This document shows positions 5,483-12,480 of a stretch of DNA of 12,480 bases, one piece after another. The position numbers and the translations under genes are program-made. Below the pieces are notes generated by a model that searched no databases, was not told the origin of the DNA, and saw only the letters and a list, made by a program, of their open reading frames with translations. The first letter of the stretch is position 1; the number at the start of each line of letters is the position of its first letter. The stretch covers positions 1 to 12,480 of the forward strand of contig JALLAZ010000726.1 of the NCBI GenBank assembly GCA_036939755.1. The letters are read 5' to 3'. The stretch is from Stephanodiscus triporus (lineage: Eukaryota; Bacillariophyta; Thalassiosirophyceae; Thalassiosirales; Thalassiosiraceae).

Positions 5483-8096
5483 TCACACCTCTGCAAGTTG
5501 TGCAATCCAAATTGCGTAATGCACGTCAGATTTAGTATCGATTTTATACAAACGAATTAAGAACTGCACACTTACCAATTATCATATTCCCATCCTTGTC
5601 GGTCTTAGCGCACAGTGCTCCACCAAAATATGGAACGCATGGCTTGTCGTTCCACTCCCTGCTTTCGGGATCGTGAATTTTCTGGAATGTGTCGATTGCA
5701 GTGTGTGCTTCACTTGTCTCCTTGGACCACGTGTCGAACGCTGCGGTGCCATTGTCAACGCGGCGAAAGGGGCTTATATTCATCTTCCGTTCTCGAGCTA
5801 CCAGAGCAGCTTTTGAATAAAGTTCAAGACCCGGTGCATCCATCTCCAGACCAAGCCTCTTGTAGGAGCACTTTGAGTCAAGACGCTTTTTGTCGATGGA
5901 CTCAAGCTGAGCGGCAATGTGCAATGTAATATCCCTGATACAATTGTCTGGTGGTGGCGAGAAGCGCTCGCAAAACTGCGCCGCTGCCTTCGCCATTGTT
6001 GAATGAGATTCGTTTTGTTCCCCTGGATCGACATCAGAGTTGTAGAAATCGATTGGATACTCCTGGCCGAAATATGTCATGGCTCCCATGCTTAAAAACT
6101 CCCACGCTCTAGTTCGAGAACAGCGCAGGCTTTCTGTCCGGGTGCAAAGTTCATCAAGAATCTCCCAGTAAATTGGCTCACGAACTATCGGGTGATGATC
6201 CTTCGCAGCCAATTTGCCCCATTTCAGCAACGCATCGACAGGTTCTTCGTCTTCGAATATAATGAGATCTGGCAGTTTCCCTTCATGTTTATGCATAGCT
6301 TGATCAACTGCAGTGTCAGGCTCGACCAAACTCGCTTGCATCACAGAAACGAGGACTATGATCCACACTGAAATGACAATTTTATGTGAAGTGTGCAATT
6401 TTCCCTTGAGGCGAGGTATGAGGGTGACGGCATGAAGAATCAATAGGAGCAGACTTAAGATGCACACACAGAACAACGGATGCTCCACCACGGATTTCAC
6501 TGGATCTTCCTTCAACAAACTAGCCAGGTTGCTTCCATACGGCATGTTGACGAACGTTGAGCGAAATTTCACTCCCACAAATTGTCTCTTGCAGGTTTCG
6601 TTGCCAAACTTTACATAGTCCAACTTGGAAATGTCGGTCTTCTGAAATACAATCGCCCTTGTCCGCTGACAATAAACATCTTGTTTTTTACATATAGCAT
6701 TGAACCCCTGAATTTGATCAGCTGCCGTGAGGTTAAATTTGTTTCTCAAGCTGTAAAGAACATCTACGACCTCCTCATCCTCCCAGATCACTAGTTGCCC
6801 CATCCCTACTCCACCCATGGTGAAGTTGCGATCAAAGTGTTTCAAGGCTTTTAGCCTTCTGCAGTCAACAGTGGGCTTGACACATATTTGTTTCACAACG
6901 CTCTTGAAATCCCATCCCTTCTTGAACAAGCCGTTCGACGCAAAGAATGCATAGATATCATCGACAGGTTCGTGGCCAACCTTTAGCTCTAGTGTGTTCA
7001 CGTACTTCCCATCGGGGCCACTGATCGGAATTGAAAAGTAAACCGGCTCGCGGCGCTTGCAGACGACCAACTCAGAGCCACACACAACATTCATGATACT
7101 CTCCATGTATCGGATACCAACATTGTTCTCCTGGCACCACCGATATACCGCATCTGCAGGCTCTTCGTTTTCTTTTATGGTTAGAACGTTGATATGTGAG
7201 CCATCCGCTGAATTGATTCTCTGTTGATAGACCACTGCAACATTTCGCGTGCATCGTAAACGGCTAATTCCACAAGCCTGCTGAAACATGTAGTTCTTGA
7301 GAGCGATTTCATCCAAGCTTAGTTTTGACTGTCTAATGAACCGAACGACAGCATCGATCACCTCCTCATCCTCAAATATTTCAATGTTTCCCTTGAAGTT
7401 GCCGTCTTTATCCTTTATGGCCTTGCGAAATACGACCGGAATAACTCGTGAACACACGATAGCCTTGCAAACGACATTGAGCAAGTTTTCTCTGAATACT
7501 TTGCGGTCGCCCACACCAACCGATATTCTTTGAACAAAGCCGTCTATTATATCTGCTGCCTCATCGCCCTTCAATATTTCAAGTGTGCCCAACCCTGTGC
7601 CATCGCTATGCGTGACTTCGTTGAACCATATTCGAGGCCTCTTTCTTTGGCAAGGAGCGAGCTCACAGAGCTTGGGCAGCAATGAATTGACCAGTCCATC
7701 GAAGTGCGACTCAATGGAATGTTCCTTGACAAAATTGTAGATCACATCGATGGGTTCACTGCCATTGTCTTCAAATGCGAACGTGCCAGAGAACGAATCA
7801 TGTTCAAGGACGATGCGCTGCGAAAACAGTATGGCGTATTCTCTCGAGTAAGACACGCCTGCTCGTTTCACTTCGTCGAAAATTATCCTCCGAGCGTTGT
7901 AATTCACTCCGTAGGGCCGAAGTGCGGCAAAAATTTCATCGACAGGTTCTTGACCCTCGCGAATGATAACTTTTGCTTGCCACTTTTCGTCAATATTAAT
8001 AAGCCTTTGGAATATGATTGGAGATGAATTCGGCGCATTTTCCGCCCTCACGTTTGTGTTGAGCAAGGATGCCACTATTGCTAGCGCCTTCTTCAT
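5483..8096 (-). CDS. Predicted secretory-pathway membrane protein with seven whole and one split Cys-pair repeat
   Basis: I do not recognise a named family. The main exon (8096 down to 5576) encodes about 840 residues. MKKALAIVASLLNTNVRA looks like a signal peptide. Seven contiguous repeats of 62-67 residues follow at about 26-87, 88-153, 154-218, 219-285, 286-349, 350-415 and 416-480. Each has a strand (VVFRKAI type), a turn often containing DG, a core E-[DEN]-E-[EP]-x-D-x-[VI]-[YF] (EEPADAVYRW, HEPVDDIYAF), a helix, and a terminal C-x(4-6)-C-x-R. An eighth copy is split (481-490 and 605-664) by a segment with two hydrophobic helices, about 541-561 and 572-590. The C-terminal 185 residues are unrecognised and end WNDKPC...FGGALCAKTDKDGNMII. 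Many N-x-S/T sequons (for example N23, N111, N424, N455, N499, N695, N773) fall in segments predicted luminal. I infer a short last exon at 5490-5483; without it the ORF stops at 5544. The function is unknown. Confidence 0.83.
5491..5575 (-). other. Probable 3'-terminal intron of the repeat-membrane gene, 85 bp
   Basis: On the minus strand, ATTG|GTAAGT is a near-perfect donor starting at 5575, and TTGCAG ends at 5491. The 85-bp length matches the other introns here (80, 82, 87, 104). Splicing replaces a short read-through tail (GKCAVLNSFV) with Glu-Val and a TGA stop at 5485-5483. A more distal acceptor (CAG ending at 5453, giving 123 bp and about 20 extra codons) is an alternative. Confidence 0.55.
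6657..8021 (-). repeat. Seven tandem protein repeats of ~65 residues with paired cysteines
   Basis: Repeat limits on the genome, in transcription order, are 8021-7836, 7835-7638, 7637-7443, 7442-7242, 7241-7050, 7049-6852 and 6851-6657. The shared marks are an acidic-[AVI]-D-x-[IV]-[YFV] core and a closing C-x(4-6)-C-x-R: CELAPC, CKAIVC, CGISRLRC, CGSELVVC, CVKPTVDC and CKKQDVYC. The first repeat lacks both cysteines. The copies are diverged at DNA level, so the array is old. Confidence 0.8.
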
Positions 8097-8331
8097 CGCG
8101 CGGAGAGTGTGGGCGGTGTGGCAGAAGCGAGAGAATTTTTTTCCAATTTGAATTGATTTGTTTTGGCACGAAGAAAAAGGGGGGAGAGAAAATGCAGGCG
8201 AGAAGCCCCCTCCCTACTAAGAAGTGTAGGTATCTATGGTAGATACCATACGACAAAAGATTTCCCTCTTCTGCTGTTGAAGCCTCATCGGCATCAGACA
8301 GCAAGTCAAAGTCACAGAACACCGCACACCC
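8097..8331. promoter_or_regulatory. Bidirectional promoter region, repeat-membrane gene / SAM-MBD-Tudor gene
   Basis: This 235-bp spacer separates two divergent start codons. It holds a CCAAT pentamer at 8143-8147, a purine-rich stretch (about 8168-8192), and two overlapping inverted repeats at 8229-8250 (listed separately). The length is almost identical to the other divergent spacer in this window (234 bp). The promoter role follows from geometry, and no element has been tested. Confidence 0.6.
8229..8250. promoter_or_regulatory. Two overlapping, mutually exclusive inverted repeats in the divergent promoter
   Basis: ggtatct (8229-8235) pairs with agatacc (8241-8247) across a 5-nt spacer. 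tatggt (8235-8240) pairs with accata (8245-8250) across a 4-nt spacer. The two dyads share bases, so only one can form at a time in RNA. As DNA they could be dimeric protein sites. This is seen directly; the function is inference. Confidence 0.4.
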
Positions 8332-11300
8332 ATGGCGAAAACCGCCAGCAGTGCGGAGGACGCCGCGCGTAGGGCTCGGAGGGCCGACGACGCCGCAGTG
8401 TCGACGACTGCCGCCACTGAGCAGATCTCGCAATTCGTCACTGTTGCCGGCGCTACCGCGGGATTGATTTGCAATGGATCTACGGTGAATGGCGATTCGT
8501 TGCTCGCGTTCCTATGGTCGCAGCACAATTGCATAAAAGGCAGCGTCGACGATTTCTACGACTGGATCGTGTCCCAGGACATCGATTCCATCGCGGCCCT
8601 GAAGGAGGCCGTGTCGGACAACGAGTACCTCGAGGGTCCGATGAAGGACGGATGCGGCTCGTCCGGGCTAAAGGGCTTCAAGTGCATGGCATTTCGGCGC
8701 GCGGTCGGGGAATACCGCGAAGAAGTCAAGCGAGCCGAAGTCACCCCCCCGACGGAGCGCATGCGTCCGAGTCCTCCGCGTGGGATTGGGATGAATGGCG
8801 ACCCTCCCCTTCCTTCAAACCTCTTTCAGGAATGGGAGGACGAGCGAATTGACGACTACTCGACGAAGACGTCCCCCCCCTCCTCGGGGGTGTCCGCGAT
8901 TGCGCTGCCGCCTTCCGCAAGGGGACAGAATCGCGAAGACTTCGATGACGAGAAGAAAGAGGCTGAGGAGGGGCCGAAGGAAGACGGAGAGAGAACGTCG
9001 CCATCGGCAAACGTCGCCCCTCCCACTCCCGCCGAGCGACAACGACGAAGTAGCTTTGATTTCCCAAACTCCAAGTCTTCTCTTATCGACTTCGGCGAAC
9101 CCCCATCGGAGCTCGTCTGCCCCATTGGTCATGTATGCTTCCTTAGTTCCTCGGGAGATAAAGAGGAAGCTCATCAGACTGACAAATCCCCTTGCGATTC
9201 GGAGTCTTGGCTCCCATCTCGGGACTTTATTTCGGAGGTGTGTGATAGAGATCTTGTCGTGCTTTTGTGATGCATTGTCTATTCATGTACCCCTTCAACT
9301 CGCACGCACATGAACAGACTGCACAATCCACCACTTTAGAAGAGTGGTCGTGCTCTTACATTCATGGTGCAATTGCGAATGCAGAATCGATTTGCTGTGA
9401 GTCTACGCAGCCACAGGATACTTCCCCAAGCATCATTTACCTCGGCGCCAAGGAGTTAGAGGCGGACGGAGAGGATGCAGAGGATCTTGAGCAGGAGAGC
9501 TTGATAACTCAACCGGATGAGGCGAGAGTGGAGGTTGAAGATGTGTTTCCATCTCATGGCTTTATTTCAGAGGTGTGTGATGAGATAACCTTGTCACACT
9601 TTTGGCTTTTGTGATGCACATCATGTACTCATAAACCCCTTCAACTCGCGCATAAACAGACAGCGCAAGCCACCACTTTAGAAGAGTGGTCGTACTCTTA
9701 CATTCATGGTGCATTTGCGAATTCAGAATCGATTTGCTATGAGCATACGCAACCACAGGATACTGCCCCAATCATTATGTACCACGGCACCGAAGAGTTA
9801 GAGTCGGAAGGAGAGGATGCAGAGGATCTTAAGCAGGAGAGCTTGACAACTCAACCGGATGAGGCGAGAGTGGAGGTCGAAGATGATCAAATTGTTGACT
9901 TACATCTAGAACAGGAAAGATTGGCTGCTGGAGCGAAACGACTTTCACGTCGGAATCCCCCACCAGGGCCAGGGTGGACACCGAAACTAGTGAAGGATGG
10001 CAGAACGAATCATACCCACTGGCTTTCTCCAATCAGAAATATCGAGTTTCGGAAATACAAATCAGCTTGCACATTTGAAGATCTGAGGAGCCAGCTCGGC
10101 GCTGATGAGATTCAAGCTTGGGCTCAATACAGGAAATTGACAGCGGGGGCGGACACCCACGTCGTTACTCCTTATTTTTATGATGAGGTAGAACAATATC
10201 CAAGGACCAATCCTCCGCCAGGGCCGGGGTGGACCTCCCAACGAGTGAGGGAGGCCGGGCAAAATCGTAGCCATTGGTTCTCTCCAATTCGGCGTATTGA
10301 ATTCAAAAGGTATAAACAAGCGTGCGAATTCGAAGAGTGGATAAAAAAGTATGACCAAAACGAAGTGCTCGCTTGGAATGAGTACAGGAGAAGCACAGAA
10401 GGAGGTGAACAAATTCAGGTAGTTTCTATCAGCCAGTATGATGACCCGAACTCTTTAAGTTCAAGCGGGAATCTCCCTCCTAGGCGGGGGCAAAAGACTA
10501 AAGGAGCAACCAAGCCAAATGGGGCGAGAGGTGCGAGTACAAAGGGAAGGCAGCAGAAAGCTGTTGTTGCAGCTAGCTCATCAAAGCCTGGACAGAAGAC
10601 AAAACGAGTGGCCAAGGCAAAAGGACAGAGAGCTATAAAGAGAACTGTTGCAAATAGATCCTCAATCAGAGTTAGGTCATTACCTTCCACCAAGAATATT
10701 CTTTTGGGGCCGGTGCAGGAGGCTAGACAAACAGCCAGGTCAAAAGGAGAGGGAGCCACGAAGAAAGCAAATGCAAAAGGAAGGCAAACGAATACCTCAA
10801 TTGCAGTTGGCTCATTGATGTCTTGGCAGAGGAAGAAACGAGTGACCAAGGCAAATGGACAGAGAGCTATTAAGAAAGTTGTTGCAAAAGGGAGGCAAAG
10901 GAGTTCGGCAATTGGAGCCACAAGTCCAAGCTCGTCCGATGCGGATAAACACCAAAGGGGGAAGAGGTTTGCGAAGGAGCCCACGACCGAGGAGAAGGAC
11001 TACACAACCGACGACAATGGCCATCGAAAGGAACAGACCGTGTCCGAAGATGAGACCGACGGCAGAGGAGATGGCGTTTTGGGCCTAACCTCTGGGGACG
11101 AAGGCATAGAACATGTGGACGAGGGCATGGATGTTGCTCCGCTGATGTGCGATTTTGACCTCCATGAACTGTGTGGCGGCGCTTGGGGCGACGACAGAGG
11201 ACAGGGCGTCCTGGGCCAATCCTCTTGGGACGAGCGCGCAGAGAAGGAAGACGAGGGTGACGACGTTCCGTCGCTGGAGGAGGAGGAGGATGTGCGAAGC

Positions 11301-12480
11301 TTCGCGATGAGGAATTACGGTTGGAGGGGCTTTCCTACTGATCAGACAACAACGAAGAACCCTAGCAAGGATCCACTTCCAGTAGAGCGAGCTACCAAGT
11401 CAGTTGTGCAACGGTCTCCTGGTGTCTCTAATACAACAGAAAGCGACAAGATTTCCTCAACTGGAGCTAGCTCGTCCAAGTCTAGCAAGAATCCACTTCC
11501 GATGCTACAAGAGCGGACGATGGAACGAGTGAAAAACTCGATCAAAGAACGAACAATTCATAAAACCTTTGCCATTGATCAGGACTGGGCGTTATCACTT
11601 GTTGGACTTCGTCTGAAAGTCCCCGAGCAGTGGTGGCTTGGATATTCTGGAAATACACTCTACGCTGGTCAAATTGCTGCCGTCAACTTTTCAGACGATG
11701 CCAAGCGTTATTTCATGTTCGAATTGGACAACGAAGAGAATGGAGATCCCTACCCAATGCGTTATGATGCCGTTCTCCTTTATGCAGACAAAGAGCATCC
11801 TACCCACGCAAGGTTCAACCTTCCAGAGAAGCCTCCTACCGATCCAAGTGTAACAAGATCCGGCAAGAGAAAGAGTAGAGAGGAGCATGGCGAAGCTGTT
11901 TCTGAGACACATAAGTTGCAGAAGACAATCAATTTAGCAGCAAAGAAGTTGCCAAATGCCAGCATCAAATCGAAAAGCAAAAATCATCCGGACCAAGCTG
12001 TTTCAAAGACAAAGACATTGCAGAAGGCTAGCCATGTGGCAGCAAAGAAGAACAAGGGGAATCTTATTGACTGCCCGTTTCAATCTTCCTCTCAGCCAAC
12101 TTTTCTCCATGATGGCCTCAACAGTAGCGAAATCATGACAATCTGTCTCAAGCAAACTAAGAAGAATTTCTTTAGTGAGCTATTCAAAGGTCGAGTCCAT
12201 CGTGTTCAGAAGAGTCTCAATGATGTGCCACCGGAGAGGAGTGTGTCATATGTAAGTGAATAGATTTTATGACAATGAGAATGTTCAATTATCTCATTGG
12301 CCGTACTGCTTTATGATTTGTGATACCTCACAGGATGGCAAGAAATACTGCCTGGTCTCCGCAAGAGTGCTCGACAACAATGGTGGGGGTATGCCATTTT
12401 TTTTTCAAGAGAGAAAAATTGAACTGATGTACATTCGTAAGAAATGCCTTCAGCAGGAGCTTGAGAAACTCTGTTGTTTT
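8332..12480 (+). CDS. SAM-like / tandem MBD-like / Tudor-like chromatin protein, at least 4 exons, 3' partial
   Basis: I infer exons 8332-9237, 9318-9572, 9660-12251 and 12334 to the window end, giving one frame of at least 1300 residues. Residues about 67-130 (VDDFYDWIVSQDIDSIAALKEAV...LKGFKCMAFRRAV) resemble a SAM domain. Residues 303-387 and 388-461 are near-copies encoded by a duplicated exon. Two MBD-like domains (486-546 and 571-631; PPPGPGW...HW-SPIR-IEF--YK-AC-FE) are about half identical. A Lys/Arg-rich, histone-H1-like region (about 660-830) and an acidic region (about 850-932) follow. A Tudor-like, SH3-type barrel (about 1030-1097; LVGLRLKVPEQWW...DPYPMRYDAVLLYADKEHP) precedes a basic tail. 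The parts suggest a nuclear reader of methylated DNA or histones. The domain names rest on pattern similarity, the gene model on frame and splice signals. The gene is head-to-head with the repeat-membrane gene and continues past the right edge. Confidence 0.82.
9238..9317 (+). other. Intron 1 of the SAM-MBD-Tudor gene, 80 bp
   Basis: The donor is GAG|GTGTGT at 9238 and the acceptor AACAG at 9317. The phase is 0. An in-frame stop inside (TGA, 9268-9270) means it must be removed. It is homologous to intron 2, with which it was duplicated. Confidence 0.85.
9573..9659 (+). other. Intron 2 of the SAM-MBD-Tudor gene, 87 bp
   Basis: The donor is GAG|GTGTGT at 9573 and the acceptor AACAG at 9659. 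The phase is 0, identical in position and borders to intron 1. Its length is a multiple of three, but it contains an in-frame TGA (9612-9614), so retention would truncate the protein. Confidence 0.85.
9954..10391 (+). repeat. Duplicated MBD-like domain coding segment
   Basis: Copy 1 is 9954-10136 and copy 2 is 10209-10391, each 61 codons with a 255-bp period. The proteins align without gaps. Invariant positions include NPPPGPGWT, HW-SPIR-IEF and Y-R near the end. The copies are more diverged than the exon duplication just upstream, so this is an older event. Confidence 0.8.
10560..10898 (+). repeat. Duplicated Lys/Arg-rich segment
   Basis: Segments 10560-10664 and 10794-10898 are in-frame direct repeats with a 234-bp (78-codon) period, sharing KRV-KA-GQRAIK. 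The resemblance extends less clearly on both sides (KGRQ motifs), so the original unit probably covered the whole 78 codons. The composition resembles linker-histone tails. Confidence 0.7.
11061..11277 (+). repeat. Duplicated acidic segment
   Basis: About 11061-11145 and 11193-11277 are direct repeats with a 132-bp (44-codon) period. The first encodes GRGDGVLGLTSGDE...DEGMDVAPL and the second DRGQGVLGQSSWDE...DEGDDVPSL. Confidence 0.7.
11361..11512 (+). repeat. Short duplicated linker segment
   Basis: About 11361-11389 and 11481-11512 are direct repeats with a 120-bp (40-codon) period, sharing -CTAGCAAG-ATCCACTTCC- and encoding PSKDPLP and SSKNPLP. They are followed by related ER-T residues. 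A 3-bp gap separates the copies within the match. Confidence 0.55.
11886..12055 (+). repeat. Duplicated C-terminal basic segment
   Basis: About 11886-11953 and 11988-12055 are direct repeats with a 102-bp (34-codon) period. They encode EAVSETHKLQKTINLAAKK and QAVSKTKTLQKASHVAAKK. Confidence 0.7.
12252..12333 (+). other. Intron 3 of the SAM-MBD-Tudor gene, 82 bp
   Basis: The donor is TAT|GTAAGT at 12252 and the acceptor CTCACAG at 12333, phase 0. Without splicing the frame stops at TAG 12261-12263. With splicing it stays open for 49 further codons (12334-12480, starting DGKKYCLVSARVL) to the end of the window. Confidence 0.8.

Larger units (their letters stand above)
9214..9885 (+). repeat. 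Head-to-tail tandem duplication of an intron plus exon
   Basis: Copy 1 runs about 9214-9548 and copy 2 about 9549-9885, in direct orientation with no spacer. Each contains the end of one exon (CCATCTC...TTTATTTC-GAG), a short intron, and the next exon from ACTTTAGAAGAGTGG to GAGGT-GAAGAT. The offset is 335 bp before the intron and 342 bp after it, the 7 bp being indels in the intron. Exon similarity is high by eye, so the event is fairly recent. Confidence 0.88.

Noticed and set aside
6285..6629. The hydrophobic insert of the repeat-membrane gene as a retained intron
   Set aside because: It is open and in frame and encodes two plausible membrane helices. It is far longer than the other introns here, and the best donor/acceptor pair I could find at its edges would break the frame. 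It is kept as coding, but RNA data should decide.
6582..8027. Plus-strand open frames of 60-107 codons opposite the repeat-membrane gene
   Set aside because: They have no coherent composition or domain. The minus strand carries an uninterrupted repeat protein over the same bases.
3402..8294. A shared 12-mer (ctcatcggcatc) in the 3354-3708 and 8097-8331 intergenic regions
   Set aside because: It is a single short match with no shared flanks and most likely chance.
7996..8433. A 145-codon minus-strand frame across the divergent promoter
   Set aside because: It overlaps the starts of both flanking genes, is of mixed low-complexity composition, and would leave no promoter for either.
8332..9270. 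Reading 8332-9270, 9267-9614 and 9777-12263 as three separate genes
   Set aside because: Each apparent stop lies inside a segment bounded by GT...CAG of 80-87 bp, and all junctions keep the frame. The first two introns are copies of each other. One spliced gene explains all three.
1..12480. CRISPR array, phage, transposon, tRNA or rRNA
   Set aside because: There are no spacer-repeat periodicity, transposase or reverse-transcriptase motifs, terminal repeats, cloverleaf or rRNA signatures, and the spliced genes mark this as eukaryotic nuclear DNA.

Overview
This window reads as nuclear DNA of a microbial photosynthetic eukaryote, most likely a centric diatom. The evidence is the short spliceosomal introns (80-104 bp, GT...CAG), compact divergent gene pairs only about 235 bp apart, large single-exon genes rich in acidic and poly-Gly/poly-Ser tracts, and chromatin and secreted-repeat proteins of a style I associate with diatoms. 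The organism call is an inference. I see no rRNA, tRNA, CRISPR array, transposon or virus.

Layout. (1) 138-3353 (+) is a single-exon RRP6/EXOSC10-type exonuclease with an intact DEDDy active site and an HRDC domain. (2) 3709-4380 (-) is a small acidic/lysine-rich protein I do not recognise, tail-to-tail with RRP6. (3) 4615-5132 (+) is a two-exon FAM32A homologue sharing a 234-bp divergent promoter region with gene 2. (4) 5483-8096 (-) is a predicted secretory-pathway membrane protein. It has seven whole copies of a ~65-residue repeat with a paired-cysteine signature, and an eighth copy split by a two-helix membrane insert. A GTAAGT donor near its 3' end suggests a tiny last exon. (5) 8332 to beyond the right edge (+) is a large gene of at least four exons, head-to-head with gene 4 across 235 bp. 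It encodes a SAM-like domain, two tandem MBD-like domains, a basic repeat region, an acidic repeat region and a Tudor-like domain.

The most unusual part is gene 5. It has been enlarged by repeated in-frame tandem duplication at several scales: one whole exon plus its intron (period 335-342 bp), the MBD-like domain (255 bp), a basic segment (234 bp), an acidic segment (132 bp), a linker (120 bp) and a C-terminal basic segment (102 bp). Joining exons across the three inferred introns gives one continuous reading frame from 8332 to 12480, replacing what look like three separate ORFs.

Functionally, genes 1 and 3 are general RNA-processing factors (nuclear exosome; spliceosome). Gene 5 looks like a chromatin or methyl-DNA reader, and gene 4 like a surface or endomembrane protein. 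Nothing in the sequence shows that they work together as one system; the gene 4/gene 5 divergent pair is the part that looks least described.
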